Assembly (NCBI RefSeq): GCF_030817535.1
Contig: NZ_JAUSZL010000002.1
Location: forward strand, 620,001-684,000
Reading direction: 5' to 3'
From: Streptomyces sp. V3I8
GTDB lineage: Bacteria; Actinomycetota; Actinomycetes; Streptomycetales; Streptomycetaceae
DNA: 64,000 nucleotides
The position numbers and the translations under genes were made by a program. This document shows, in pieces, positions 43,440 to 52,621 of the stretch. Under the pieces are notes generated by a model. The model worked only from the letters and a program-made list of their open reading frames with translations, had not been told where the DNA came from and ran no database searches. Each line of letters begins with the position of its first letter. The stretch's first letter is position 1.

Positions 43440-43622
43440 CAAGTGCTGTGAGCGGGTTCTTCGCCCCTCGGCCGACACCGGGGAGGAGAGGAACCGTTCA
43501 CCTGATGGCGTCTCTTATCAGGTTTCCATGAAAGAAGAGATATTTTCCATCCATCTCGCACGGATGTTTCACGACATGGTTAAGATCCGGAGCCTTGCAC
43601 GTTTCCGGAGGGGGAATTTCTC

Positions 43623-44126
43623 ATGCGCAAGCACCCAGTCATAGCCGCGGCCGTCACCGCTGTCACCACCGGCGCGCTGGCCGTCGTCGCCGCCGCGCCC
43701 GCCCAGGCGGCCGAGTACCGGTCGGCGCTCAAGGTCCGCGGCGTCCAGTACGACGCACCGGGCAGCGACTCCAACAGCTGCGCCACCGGCAACACGGCCC
43801 AGGAGTACCTGACGATCAAGAACTACTCGTCCTCGGCCACCGTCAACCTGAAGAACTACCTCGTGAAGGACAGGACCGGCAATCAGTTCCTCTTCACCGC
43901 GAACCACTACCTCCAGCCCGGCGACTACGTGAAGCTGCGCGGCGGCCACGGCACCGACTCCGACAGCCGCAACGTCGTCTACCGCGACAACTGCAACTTC
44001 CTGTGGAACAACCCGGGCGACACGATCTACCTCTACAAGCCCTCCCGCAGCCGTTCCGACGTGCACGCCTACACCAAGAGCGGTTCGGACTCCGACGGCA
44101 ACGGCTACATCCGCTTCCACAACTGA
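43623..44126 (+). CDS. Secreted lamin-tail-domain (LTD) protein
   Basis: 167 residues, ATG with GGAGGGGG 9 nt upstream. A Sec signal (IAAAVTAVTTGALAVVAAAP, cleavage at AQAA) leads to one LTD, a beta-sandwich: ALKVRGVQYDAPGSDS, EYLTIKNYSSSATVNLKNYLVKD, LQPGDYVKLRGGHG and WNNPGDTIYLYKPS. Extracellular LTD proteins of streptomycetes are thought to bind carbohydrate or act as structural modules. It is divergent from the GNAT gene, with the CebR box nearer to the other start. AT-rich DNA upstream likely holds its promoter. Confidence 0.88.
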   Translation: MRKHPVIAAAVTAVTTGALAVVAAAPAQAAEYRSALKVRGVQYDAPGSDSNSCATGNTAQEYLTIKNYSSSATVNLKNYLVKDRTGNQFLFTANHYLQPGDYVKLRGGHGTDSDSRNVVYRDNCNFLWNNPGDTIYLYKPSRSRSDVHAYTKSGSDSDGNGYIRFHN

Positions 44127-44161
44127 CCCGACGGCGGGCGGGTCTCAGGCCCCGGTGCCCG

Positions 44162-46027
44162 TCACGGCGTCCCGTGCGCGATGTCCCGTGCCGCGATGTG
44201 GCCGAAGGTCATGGCCGGTCCGATCGTCGAGCCGGCGCCGGCGTAGCTGTGTCCCATGACAGCCGCGCTGGCGTTCCCGGCGGCGTACAGGCCGGGGATG
44301 ACGGATCCGTCCGGGCGCAGCACACGCGCCCGGGCGTCCGTGCGCAGGCCGCCCTTGGTGCCCAGGTCGCCCGGGACGATCCTGAGGGCGTGGAAAGGGG
44401 CCAGCCACAGCGGTGCCAGGCAGGAGTTCGGCAGGACCGCCGGGTCGGTGTAGTAGTGGTCGTAGGCACTGTCGCCGCGGTGGAAGTCGGTGTCGGTGCC
44501 GCCGCGCGCCAGGGCGTTGAAGCGGTCGACGGTCGTGCGCAGGGCGGCCGCCGGCACACCGATCGACCGGGCGAGGGCGTCGAGCGTCCAGGCCTTGTGC
44601 GCGGCACCGGCCGCGTACCACGCGTCGGGGAACGCGAAGGTCGGGGCGATGTCCTTGAAGAGGTAGCGGTTGCGGTGGTTCTGGTCGAGGATCAGCCAGG
44701 CCGGGATGTGCGGGGCGCTCGCGTCCTTCTCGTACATGGTGTGCACGACATCGCTGTAGGGGGCCGCCTCGTTGACGAAGCGCGCTCCGGCCGCGTTGAC
44801 CAGGAGCCCTCCGGGCAGGGTGCGTTCGGCGAGGCAGAAGTACGGCTCGCCGGGCAGCGGAACGGCCGGGCCCCACCAGGCGTCGTCCATCAGGTCGAGT
44901 GCGGCGCCGGCCTGTCGGCCCGCCCTGATTCCGTCACCCGTGTTCTCCTTGGCGCCGACCGTCCAGGCCGTGCCGATGGGCTGTCGCTGGTACTGGTCGC
45001 GCATGGCGGCGTTGTGCTCGAAGCCGCCCGATCCGACGATCACGCCGCGCCTCGCCCTGATCAGGCCGGGGGTGCCGTTCCTGGTCACGACGGCTCCGGT
45101 GGCGGCTCCGCCCTCCAGGTACAGCTCGGTGAGCGGGGTGTTCAGCCACACGGGCACCTGGGCCGCCAGCAGGCCGGCGCGCAGGCCTGCCGCCAGTGAC
45201 TGCCCCATGGTGAGCGGCTTCTGGCCGAGAAGCGCCGCGCGGGTGCCACGGGCCAGGCACTCGGTGGCGACGGCGGCACCCCTGGCGCTGACCGCGGCGA
45301 GGGCGAGCCACTTGTAGTCGGCGCCGAAGACGACCATGCCGCTCGGAACCGCCAGGTACGGCGGGTTCAGGCGGGCGAGTTCGCCGCCGAGGATGTTCCC
45401 GTCGAGCTGGTCGGGTTCGACGGAGCGGCCGCCGGACAGGCCTCCCGGCAGTTCCGGGTAGTAGTCGCTGTAGCCCTCCATCCAGCGGAAGCGCAGCGGG
45501 CTGTTGGCCATGACGAAGGAGAGCATGGCCGGCCCGTGTCCGAGGAAGGCCTGTCTGCGGTCGGCGGAGACCTCGGGTCCGGCCACGGCGGCCAGATAGG
45601 CCGCGGCCTTCGCGGGTATGTCGGGCACGCCCGCGGCCAGGACGACCGGGTTGTTCGGGATCCAGATCCCGGCGCCCGAGCGCGCCGCCGAACCGCCGAA
45701 GGTGGCCGCCTTCTCCACGACGACGCAGCTCAGACCCTGTTTGGCGGCTGTCAGCGCGGCGGTCATCCCCGCCGCGCCCGACCCGATCACGACGACGTCG
45801 TACGTGCCGAGCGGGGGTAGGTCGGCCGCCCGGGCCGCACCCGCCGTCGCGGGGAGGCCGGCCGCGAGCGCGAGCCCCGTTCCGGTGGCCGCGCCGAGCA
45901 TCCGGCGCCGCGACGGGCCGTCCGGAGCGGGCACGGTGGGCGCGGGCGGCGTGGGGGGCAGGGTGGGCGGTGGGGGTCGGCGGGGCGGGCGCTCGGTGCG
46001 TCTCGCGGGGTCCGCGTTCGTGGCCAT
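44162..46027 (-). CDS. kstD: Exported 3-ketosteroid delta-1-dehydrogenase (KstD-like)
   Basis: 621 residues. The N-terminus is Pro-rich, then a Tat signal SRRRMLGAATGTGLALAAG (about residues 39-57), so the protein is probably exported, which is unusual for KstD. The FAD motif is YDVVVIGSGAAGMTAALTA. The KstD-type features are RWMEGYSDYYPELPGG, VVFGADYKWLAL, GGFEHNAAMRDQYQR and the C-terminal IVPGDLGTKGGL, GLYAAGNASAAVMGHSYAGAGST. The last segment matches the Tyr-487/Gly-491 pair of Rhodococcus KstD1. The enzyme inserts a 1,2 double bond into 3-ketosteroids. A 57-aa gene lies upstream on the same strand. Confidence 0.85.
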   Translation of the reverse strand: MATNADPARRTERPPRRPPPPTLPPTPPAPTVPAPDGPSRRRMLGAATGTGLALAAGLPATAGAARAADLPPLGTYDVVVIGSGAAGMTAALTAAKQGLSCVVVEKAATFGGSAARSGAGIWIPNNPVVLAAGVPDIPAKAAAYLAAVAGPEVSADRRQAFLGHGPAMLSFVMANSPLRFRWMEGYSDYYPELPGGLSGGRSVEPDQLDGNILGGELARLNPPYLAVPSGMVVFGADYKWLALAAVSARGAAVATECLARGTRAALLGQKPLTMGQSLAAGLRAGLLAAQVPVWLNTPLTELYLEGGAATGAVVTRNGTPGLIRARRGVIVGSGGFEHNAAMRDQYQRQPIGTAWTVGAKENTGDGIRAGRQAGAALDLMDDAWWGPAVPLPGEPYFCLAERTLPGGLLVNAAGARFVNEAAPYSDVVHTMYEKDASAPHIPAWLILDQNHRNRYLFKDIAPTFAFPDAWYAAGAAHKAWTLDALARSIGVPAAALRTTVDRFNALARGGTDTDFHRGDSAYDHYYTDPAVLPNSCLAPLWLAPFHALRIVPGDLGTKGGLRTDARARVLRPDGSVIPGLYAAGNASAAVMGHSYAGAGSTIGPAMTFGHIAARDIAHGTP

Positions 46028-46275
46028 GGCAGGGGCGCTCCAACCGGGCGGAGGAGGGGGAGAGCGTGCTGTGCCCCGGGACGGCCTCAGGTCCGGCCGT
46101 CCCGGTTCCGGTGCGGAGTCAGGAATGTGGCGCGGAAGCCCTGAAGAGTCAAGGGTCACGCCGCCCGTACCCCGTCGCTTACCCGATCCGTGCCATGCCC
46201 GCCGGGCCGTCACCCGTTCGGCCGTCTCCTGCCGGACCGTCACCGGTCACGAAGGTCACCGCGGGCGCGTACGTC

Positions 46276-46449
46276 TCAGACGCAGTTGCGGACGAGCCAC
46301 TCGTCGTCGTACGCGCTCCGCGCCGGGTCCGGGGCGATGGCCTGCTTCTCCTCGACGGTGTCCGCGAGGCGGATCCGCTCCGGAAGCGCGCCGAACCGCG
46401 CGCGGCGTGCCGCCCCGGCAACATCCGAAACCTGCTCTTCTTGCGCCAT
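46276..46449 (-). CDS. Small protein of unknown function, 57 residues
   Basis: ATG at 46449 with AGGAGG 5 nt upstream, the clearest ribosome site in the neighbourhood. The protein is MAQEEQVSDVAGAARRARFG, then a middle with ALPERIRLADTVEEKQAIAP, and ends in DDEWLVRNCV, with a cysteine near the C-terminus. It is charged with no membrane segment. The gene is upstream of the kstD gene on the same strand (248-bp gap). A peptide-like end with Trp and Cys is suggestive of a ribosomally made precursor, but no modifying enzyme is adjacent. Confidence 0.7.
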   Translation of the reverse strand: MAQEEQVSDVAGAARRARFGALPERIRLADTVEEKQAIAPDPARSAYDDEWLVRNCV

Positions 46450-46612
46450 CCCGGCCTCCTGTGTCTCGGACCCACGACTGCACGACGTCAGCTGCCGTAC
46501 CGGTGGCGATCATCACAGAGCGCGCGTCACCGGTCAAGGGGGTGACGGAGGACCGGAACCGGCCGAGGGGCCCGGGGGGCGTGGCGATCGCCTCCGCCGA
46601 GGGGGAGGGGTG

Positions 46613-47374
46613 TCAGCCTTCGCGGCCGGGGAGCATGGCCAGGGCCTGGGACCGCTGGGCGACGAGGTCGTCGTAGGTGCCGTCGCGCTCGGCCCAGCGG
46701 TGCATGCGGACCCCCTTCACCAGGATTTCGCGGGGGGTGGGGTCCGCCGAGAGCAGCTGCATGACCTCGGTGGCGAAGTCGTCGAGCGGCAGCGCGTGCG
46801 GATTCACCTTTTCCTGGCCCGCTGTGGCGACGGCCGGCGGGACGAGTTCGACGACGCCGACGCCGGTGCCGTCGAGTTGCGCGCGCAGTGCCTCGGAGTA
46901 GGCGTGCACCGCGGCCTTCGAGGCGGCGTAGGTGGGCATGGGCGGGAAGGGCAGGAAGGCGATGCCGGAGGTGACGGTGACGAAGGTGCCGGCGCCCCGC
47001 CGGACGAGGTGCGGGGTGAAGGCGTCGATGACCCGGATGGTCCCCACCAGGTTGGTGTCGATCGTCGTTTGCGCCGCCTCGAAGTGCGCGGGGTCGCGCA
47101 GGTCCTCCAGGAGCATGACGCCGGGCATCGTCACGACGGTGTCCAGCTCCGGGTACCGGGCGAGCACGGCGTCACGGGCGGATGCGACAGAGGCACTGTC
47201 GGTGACGTCGACGGCGACCGTGCCGAAACCCTCTCCGGCGAGTTCCACGAGTGCCTCCGGGCTGCGGCCGCCGACGGCCACGGTGCTGCCCGCCGCGGCG
47301 AACCGGCGGGCCAGCTCCCGCCCGATACCCGAGGTTCCGCCGACGATGAGAACGGTGCGGTTGGAGAGATCCAC
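46613..47374 (-). CDS. SDR-family oxidoreductase (DltE-like)
   Basis: 253 residues, GTG start with AAGGGAAG upstream. Short-chain dehydrogenase motifs: the nucleotide-binding VLIVGGTSGIGRELARRF, the mid-strand VVTMPGVM in place of NNAG, and the catalytic YAASK. It is classical in size. The end PTPREILVKGVRMHRWAERD is typical of DltE-like SDRs. Divergently transcribed from an XRE-type regulator gene across 200 bp, an arrangement common for such SDRs, so that regulator probably controls it. Confidence 0.9.
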   Translation of the reverse strand: MDLSNRTVLIVGGTSGIGRELARRFAAAGSTVAVGGRSPEALVELAGEGFGTVAVDVTDSASVASARDAVLARYPELDTVVTMPGVMLLEDLRDPAHFEAAQTTIDTNLVGTIRVIDAFTPHLVRRGAGTFVTVTSGIAFLPFPPMPTYAASKAAVHAYSEALRAQLDGTGVGVVELVPPAVATAGQEKVNPHALPLDDFATEVMQLLSADPTPREILVKGVRMHRWAERDGTYDDLVAQRSQALAMLPGREG

Positions 47375-47574
47375 CAGATCTTCCCTTCGGTCCAGGGCGC
47401 CGCCGGCGTTCAGGCCCGCGGCGCGTCGTACAAGGTGTTCCGTTGGTGTGCTCCGTCCTCGCGAACGGCGCTGTTCCAGTCTTGGCGGCATCCGCCGGGT
47501 GTGACAGTGCCCCCGTCCTCCCTGGCCCTGCCAGGGCCCCCTCCGCATCCCGCACACCGCATTACGGTGTCGGT

Positions 47575-48450
47575 ATGAAGGACGACGAATCCGGCAACCG
47601 GCTCGGCAGTTACCTCCGCGCCCGGCGCGAGCTGGTCTCCCCCGGTCAGGCAGGGCTCCCGCCCGGCGGCAACCGCCGGGTGCCCGGTCTGCGCCGTGAG
47701 GAGGTCGCCCTGCTCGCCGGAATCAGCCCCGACTACTACCTGCGACTGGAACGCGGCCGCGACAAGAACCCCTCGCCCCAGGTCCTCGCGTCACTCGCGC
47801 GCGTCCTGCACCTCGACGACGTCGAGCGGACGTATCTGCTCGGCCTCACGGCGGCACATCCCAGGGCGCCGCGCCGCAAACGGCCCGAGCACGTGCCGGC
47901 ACGGGTGCACCAGCTCCTCGCCCACCTTCCGATTCCCGCGTTCGTCGAAGGGCGCGCGTTCGACGTCCTGGCCTCCAACCCCATGGCCGTCGCGCTCTCC
48001 CCGCGCCTGCGGCCCGGCCACAACCGGCTGCGTTCCCTCTTCCTCGATCCCGAGGAACAGGCCTTCCAGCAGGACTGGGCGAAAGCCGCCGTCAGCTTCG
48101 TCGCCGCTCTTCGCACCACCATCGGGGACGACACCGACGACCCCCGGTTCGTCGAGCTCGTCGGAGAGCTCGCACTGGCCAGTCAGCGGTTCCGCACCCT
48201 GTGGGCCCGGCACGACGTCCGCAACCTCGACGGAGGCACCACCACCGTCCACCACCCCGTCGTCGGTGCACTGCGGCTCCACCGCGACAAACTCCCCGTG
48301 GACGACGTCATCCTCGTCGTCTACTACCCCGACAAGGACAGCGACAGCGACGAGAAGCTGCGTCTCCTTGCCTCGCTCTCCCGGAGCGGACCCACCGACA
48401 CGACGGCACACGGCAGGCCGGCAGACGCCCCGCACCCGAAGGCGCCCTGA
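47575..48450 (+). CDS. XRE-type regulator with MmyB-like ligand domain
   Basis: 291 residues. The N-terminal HTH is RVPGLRREEVALLAGISPDYYLRLERGRDKNPS, as in the MmyB group, followed by the ligand-binding domain with HLPIPAFVEGRAFDVLASNPMAVALSP, DDPRFVELVGELALASQRFRTLWARHDV and GALRLHRDKLPVDD. Members control divergent oxidoreductase genes and can bind fatty acids. No ribosome site precedes the ATG; TACGGT (47563-47568) ends 6 nt upstream, suggesting a leaderless transcript. Divergent from the SDR gene. Confidence 0.9.
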   Translation: MKDDESGNRLGSYLRARRELVSPGQAGLPPGGNRRVPGLRREEVALLAGISPDYYLRLERGRDKNPSPQVLASLARVLHLDDVERTYLLGLTAAHPRAPRRKRPEHVPARVHQLLAHLPIPAFVEGRAFDVLASNPMAVALSPRLRPGHNRLRSLFLDPEEQAFQQDWAKAAVSFVAALRTTIGDDTDDPRFVELVGELALASQRFRTLWARHDVRNLDGGTTTVHHPVVGALRLHRDKLPVDDVILVVYYPDKDSDSDEKLRLLASLSRSGPTDTTAHGRPADAPHPKAP

Positions 48451-48501
48451 AGGACACCGGCCGCCGGGCGGGGGCAGCCGCGGGGACGGGGGTGGGAGCG
48501 T

Positions 48502-49899
48502 TCAGGGTGTGGCGGCCTCGCGTTCGTGGCGGGACAGGGGCGGGCCCGTGAGGGGCGGTTTCTTGCGGCCGAAGCAGACCAGGGCCAGCATGTCGGGCAT
48601 GAGGAGCCGGGCAGGCGGCTTCTCCATGCTCATCACGTCCAGCAGGATGCGCAGGGCGCGAGGATTGCGCGAGCCGGCGTCGACCGCCCTGTCCACGAAG
48701 GCGGCGAGGGCCCTCTCGCGCCGGGTCGGGGGCTCGTCGGCGGCGCCCGGGTAGAACACGTCCTGGCCCACGGCCAGGTTCCAGGCGTTCTCGACCGGGC
48801 GCGCCGCCCCCCTCTGGATGCGCCGGGCCGTCCCGGGCGCGCGGAGGTCCCGCCGTTCCAGGACGCGGCGCAGCACGACCACGCTCTGCGCGGCGGCGCT
48901 CAGCCCGTGGCCGTACACCGGGTTGTAGCCGGCCACCGCCTCGCCGAGGACGGCGAACCCGTCGGGCCAGCGGGCCGCCCTCTCGTAGTAGCGCCGTCTG
49001 TTGGCCGTACTGCGGGTGGTGACGACATCCGTCAGGGGTTCGGCGCCGGCGAGGAGTTCCCCGATCACCGGGTGCGGCAGTCCGAGCGCGAAGGGCACGA
49101 ACTCCGCGTTGTCGGCGCTCGGCCTGCCCTCCCGCGTTCCGGCCAGCGTGACGAGCCAGCGGCCGCCCTCGACGGGGGTGATGATGCCGCCCCTGCCGGG
49201 GTTCTGCCGCGGGTCGGCCTGCACGTTGACGATCGGGAAGCCGTCGGCGGTCGTCCCGGGGGCGCGGTAGATCCGGCTGGCGTAGCCGAAGCCGGCGTCG
49301 ACCGTGCGCTCCGCCACCGGCGGGAGCCCCAGGTCCCGCAGCCAGGCGGGGGCGCGGCTGCCCCGTCCACTGGCGTCGATCACCAGGTCGGCCGGCAGGG
49401 TGCTGTCGGTGCCCGCCGACCGTACGCGCACCGCGCGGACCCGCCGGGCATCGCCCCGCAGGGACAGCAGTTCGGTCTCCTGGCGCAAGGTGATGCGGTC
49501 GTCCTCCAGCACCCTGGCGCGGATCACCGCGTCGAGCAGATCGCGGCTGCACATGAGGCTGACGTGCCGGGTGTGCGTGAAGCGCCGGAACCACTGCCCG
49601 GACGGCGCCTTGGACACCAGGTCGGCCATGACGGGTGTGCGGCGGGCGCCGCGGCGCACCAGCTGGTCGACGATGCCCGGCAGGAGCTCCTCCAGCGCCT
49701 TCACCCCGCCGGACCACAGGACGTGCGCGTGCCGGGCCTGCGGCAGGCCCTTGCGGGGCCTGGGTTCTTCGGGGAGGAGGTCCCGCTCGATGATGGTGAC
49801 GTCCGCGTACCGCGCGAGCACCGATGCGGCGAGCATGCCCGTCATGCCTCCCCCGACGACGATCGCGCTGCGCCCGGTGGCGGAGTGGGTGTCAGGCAT
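48502..49899 (-). CDS. FAD-dependent monooxygenase-like protein
   Basis: 465 residues. FAD motif AIVVGGGMTGMLAASVLARYA with an acidic end (TIIERD). Then come DLVIDASGRGSRAPAWL and the FAD phosphate-binding stretch VLGEAVAGYNPVYGHGLSAAAQ, where the usual Gly-Asp is Gly-Glu. The general pattern is of squalene epoxidase or hydroxybenzoate hydroxylase-like monooxygenases. No signal peptide. The last gene of a minus-strand block after two related membrane-protein genes and an ImmA/IrrE peptidase gene. The 223-bp gap upstream holds direct repeats; operon membership is therefore not certain. Confidence 0.85.
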   Translation of the reverse strand: MPDTHSATGRSAIVVGGGMTGMLAASVLARYADVTIIERDLLPEEPRPRKGLPQARHAHVLWSGGVKALEELLPGIVDQLVRRGARRTPVMADLVSKAPSGQWFRRFTHTRHVSLMCSRDLLDAVIRARVLEDDRITLRQETELLSLRGDARRVRAVRVRSAGTDSTLPADLVIDASGRGSRAPAWLRDLGLPPVAERTVDAGFGYASRIYRAPGTTADGFPIVNVQADPRQNPGRGGIITPVEGGRWLVTLAGTREGRPSADNAEFVPFALGLPHPVIGELLAGAEPLTDVVTTRSTANRRRYYERAARWPDGFAVLGEAVAGYNPVYGHGLSAAAQSVVVLRRVLERRDLRAPGTARRIQRGAARPVENAWNLAVGQDVFYPGAADEPPTRRERALAAFVDRAVDAGSRNPRALRILLDVMSMEKPPARLLMPDMLALVCFGRKKPPLTGPPLSRHEREAATP

Positions 49900-50019
49900 G
49901 GGTGTGGGCCCTCTCTGTTGACGGCCGGCGGCGCACGGCGCGGCACGCGGGTCGCGCGTGTGTCCGCGCTCGCCGGTCGGAGCGCGGGGGCCGGGATCCC
50001 CTTCGATCCGGCCCCATGG

Positions 50020-50050
50020 ATCGAACCATGATCGAACCATGATCGATCCG
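50020..50050. repeat. Two 11-bp direct repeats plus a half copy
   Basis: ATCGAACCATG at 50020-50030 and 50031-50041, followed by ATCGATCCG (50042-50050); TCGATCCGG also occurs at 50003. The iterated ATCGA cores sit about 120 bp before the FAD monooxygenase start and look like a cooperative protein-binding site. Confidence 0.65.
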
Positions 50051-50122
50051 GCGGGCCGACACGGACCCCGGACAGCCAACGGGAGTCTCGGGAAACCGAG
50101 TTGGGCGATGGCTCCCGCCGTC

Positions 50123-51364
50123 TCAGCCGTCCGGGGTCCGCTGCCGGGCCGCCCGCTGCCGAGCCTCGGCGACCAGGGGCGAGGAGGACAGGGCACGGGC
50201 GAGTGCCACCATCAGGTGCGGCTGCGCGACGGACCGCAACCGGCCCACGTCCGAGGGGCGTTCCGCGTCCGGGCCCGAGCGGACGCGCGTCCTGGCCACC
50301 GCAAGCATGGCCGCCTCGGCCACGATCTCCGCGTGGTCCAGCACCCGTCGCCCCCCGGGCGGGTGCGGATACGGGTCCGCGTGCGGGACGGCGGCGGAAG
50401 CGGGGGCGGCGGACGGGGCCACCTGTGCGCGCAGCTCCGAACAGGCGGTCCGGCCGACCTCGTTGTCGAGGTAGGGCGAGCACACCAGGACCCCGTCGAG
50501 GATCGCGATCTCCTGCTGGACCAGACGCACCACGGGAAGGTCCCACCAGTGCGTGTCGGCCACCGGGTCCCTGAGGTCCCGCATCTCCAGCCAGAGGGGC
50601 CGCAGGAGCCGGCAGCGCCGCCAGGCACGGAAGTTGGCCGCGGCCGAGGGGCCCACGCGCGGCAGCGCGAAGCCGGCGGCGACGGTGACGCCCGCGACCG
50701 CCACCAGGGGCGGCGAGACGCTCGTGGAGAGGAAGTCCCAGTCGTGGCCGTACCAACGGGCGCCGATGGCGAGGTACTTGGCGATCTGGTACGACAGGTC
50801 GAACAGCACGCCGACGACGATCAGGGCCAGTCCCGTGCGGGTGAGGTCGCGCACCTTCCGCAGCCAGTTCAGGCACATGCCCGCGAGCGCGGCGGTGGCC
50901 GCGGTGTGGGCGACCAGGTACAGGAGGATCATCTCGCGCATGTACGGCGTCCTGGCGTAGTACGTGTCCAGGTCACGGGTGCGCTCGACGGGCACGTCGG
51001 CCAGGCCGAAGAGGACGACGATGCCGACGATCACCAGCACGTAGACGCAGATCACCAGACCGGACGAGCGGGCGACCCGCTCGGGCTCCCCGCCCCGCCA
51101 GGCGATCATCAGGACGAGGTAGCAGGCGCTGAGCGCCGACATCCCCGAATAGACGAGCGGCGCCGAGAAGTTCGTGATCCCGGTGAGCCCGTTGACGACG
51201 CCGATGGTGGGCGGCGCCGACAGGATGCACACGACGGCGCCGATGAGCAGCACGGAGAAGCTCGCGGCCATCAGGGGGTCGCGCCAGTACCCCCGCATGC
51301 CCGACAGGTTGAAGACCGCGGTGGCGAGGAGGATCACGCCGGGGATGTAGAAGACGACGTCCAT
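50123..51364 (-). CDS. MAB_1171c-like membrane protein, copy 2
   Basis: 413 residues, ATG with a weak AAAGG site. Seven membrane segments fill about residues 1-240 (FYIPGVILLATAVFNLSG; DPLMAASFSVLLIGAVVCIL; LVICVYVLVIVGIVVLFG and others), followed by a soluble region of about 170 residues rich in Ala and charged residues. Characteristic is the external-type segment DLDTYYARTPYMREMILLYLVAH. It shares with the gene just upstream the same order (fold, DTYY..TP..REMI...AH block, similar tail), so the two are paralogues. Annotated in mycobacteria as a putative transporter; function unknown. Confidence 0.78.
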   Translation of the reverse strand: MDVVFYIPGVILLATAVFNLSGMRGYWRDPLMAASFSVLLIGAVVCILSAPPTIGVVNGLTGITNFSAPLVYSGMSALSACYLVLMIAWRGGEPERVARSSGLVICVYVLVIVGIVVLFGLADVPVERTRDLDTYYARTPYMREMILLYLVAHTAATAALAGMCLNWLRKVRDLTRTGLALIVVGVLFDLSYQIAKYLAIGARWYGHDWDFLSTSVSPPLVAVAGVTVAAGFALPRVGPSAAANFRAWRRCRLLRPLWLEMRDLRDPVADTHWWDLPVVRLVQQEIAILDGVLVCSPYLDNEVGRTACSELRAQVAPSAAPASAAVPHADPYPHPPGGRRVLDHAEIVAEAAMLAVARTRVRSGPDAERPSDVGRLRSVAQPHLMVALARALSSSPLVAEARQRAARQRTPDG

Positions 51365-51421
51365 GGCTTCACCGGCCTTTCGGGAAGGGCGGGCCGGGTT
51401 CGGTTGCGGTGCCCAGGTGGT

Positions 51422-52618
51422 TCATGTGGGGGATTTCTCGCCGTCCTCGGCCGGTGCCGCCGTGGGGTGCGCACGGGCCGCCGCGACGATCGGGGACGTA
51501 CGCAGCGCGGCCGACACGCCCACGGGGGCGGTGCGCACCGCGGTGATCCCGGCGTGGTCGGGGCGGACGCGGGCACCGACGGGCAGGCCCCGCCGGACGG
51601 CCCGGACGGCGGCGGCGACCATCGCCGCCTGCCCGATCCGCAGCGCCTCGTCGTCGGTGCGTCCGACGGCGGTCGCCTCGGCCTGCGCACGCGTACGGAC
51701 CTCGGTGTCGAACCACGGCGCCACGAGGCTCAGCCCGTCCTGGATGCCCGCCTCCCGCTGGGTGAGCCGTACCTGGGGCGACGAGTACCAGGCGATGGGT
51801 CCGGCGAGCGGCGTACGCGGGGAGGCGCAGCCCAGTTCGCGCCACAGCGGGCCGAGTCTGCGGTAGGTCCTGGCCGCCCGCCAGTTCCAGACCACCCAGG
51901 GTCCCACCAGGGGCAGCAGGAATCCGACGGTGGCGCAGGGGGCGGACAGCGCGGAGAGGAGGGGCGCCAGGGTCGTACTGAGGGTCCCCCAGTCCTGGCC
52001 GGCCCAGCGTGCCGCCACCGCGGCCAGTTTGAGGCCGCTGAAGGTCAGGTTCAGCAGCCAGCCGACGACGAGGATCCACAGGCCGGCCCGCAGCCAGCCG
52101 CGGACCTGGAGCGCCCAGCGCCAGCACAGCACGGTCGTGACGAGCGCGGCGGTCATGTGGGCGACCAGGTACAGCACGATCATCTCGCGGATGAACGGGG
52201 TCGTCGCGTAGTAGGTGTCGAAGTCGGTGAGCCGGTCCACCGGGGCGTCACCGAGGGCGAAGAGGACGACCAGCAGGAGGATGACCAGGCCGTACCCGGC
52301 CTGCCAGCGCCGCGAGACGCGCCGTACGTGCTCGGGCGGGCCCCCTCTCCAGTGCACGATGAGCAGCAGGCAGGCGGCGCTGAAGGCGCTGATGATGCCG
52401 TACACCAGCAGGCTGGAGAAGTTGGCCGTGCCGGTGGCGTCGTTGACGGCGGTGATGGTGGGGGGTGCGGCGAAGAGGAAACCCGCCCCGCCGAGGGCGA
52501 TCACGAGGCAGACGGACCGTACGAGCGGGTCGCGCCAGTCCTTGACCAGGCCCGGCAGCTTGACGGCCAGGCCGATCAGCATGGCGACGGCCGGTATGTA
52601 GTAGTCCGAGGAGTCCAC
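51422..52618 (-). CDS. MAB_1171c-like membrane protein, copy 1
   Basis: 398 residues, GTG start only 3 nt after the stop of the ImmA/IrrE gene, so translation is coupled to it. Seven membrane segments (YYIPAVAMLIGLAVKLPGL; DPLVRSVCLVIALGGAGFLF; SLLVYGIISAFSAACLLLIV and so on) and the signature DFDTYYATTPFIREMIVLYLVAH. The soluble tail has WYSSPQVRLTQREAGIQDGL. The paralogue follows 57 nt downstream. The tandem pair with the peptidase suggests a membrane sensor or transporter working as a heteromer. Confidence 0.8.
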   Translation of the reverse strand: MDSSDYYIPAVAMLIGLAVKLPGLVKDWRDPLVRSVCLVIALGGAGFLFAAPPTITAVNDATGTANFSSLLVYGIISAFSAACLLLIVHWRGGPPEHVRRVSRRWQAGYGLVILLLVVLFALGDAPVDRLTDFDTYYATTPFIREMIVLYLVAHMTAALVTTVLCWRWALQVRGWLRAGLWILVVGWLLNLTFSGLKLAAVAARWAGQDWGTLSTTLAPLLSALSAPCATVGFLLPLVGPWVVWNWRAARTYRRLGPLWRELGCASPRTPLAGPIAWYSSPQVRLTQREAGIQDGLSLVAPWFDTEVRTRAQAEATAVGRTDDEALRIGQAAMVAAAVRAVRRGLPVGARVRPDHAGITAVRTAPVGVSAALRTSPIVAAARAHPTAAPAEDGEKSPT

Positions 52619-52621
52619 GGC

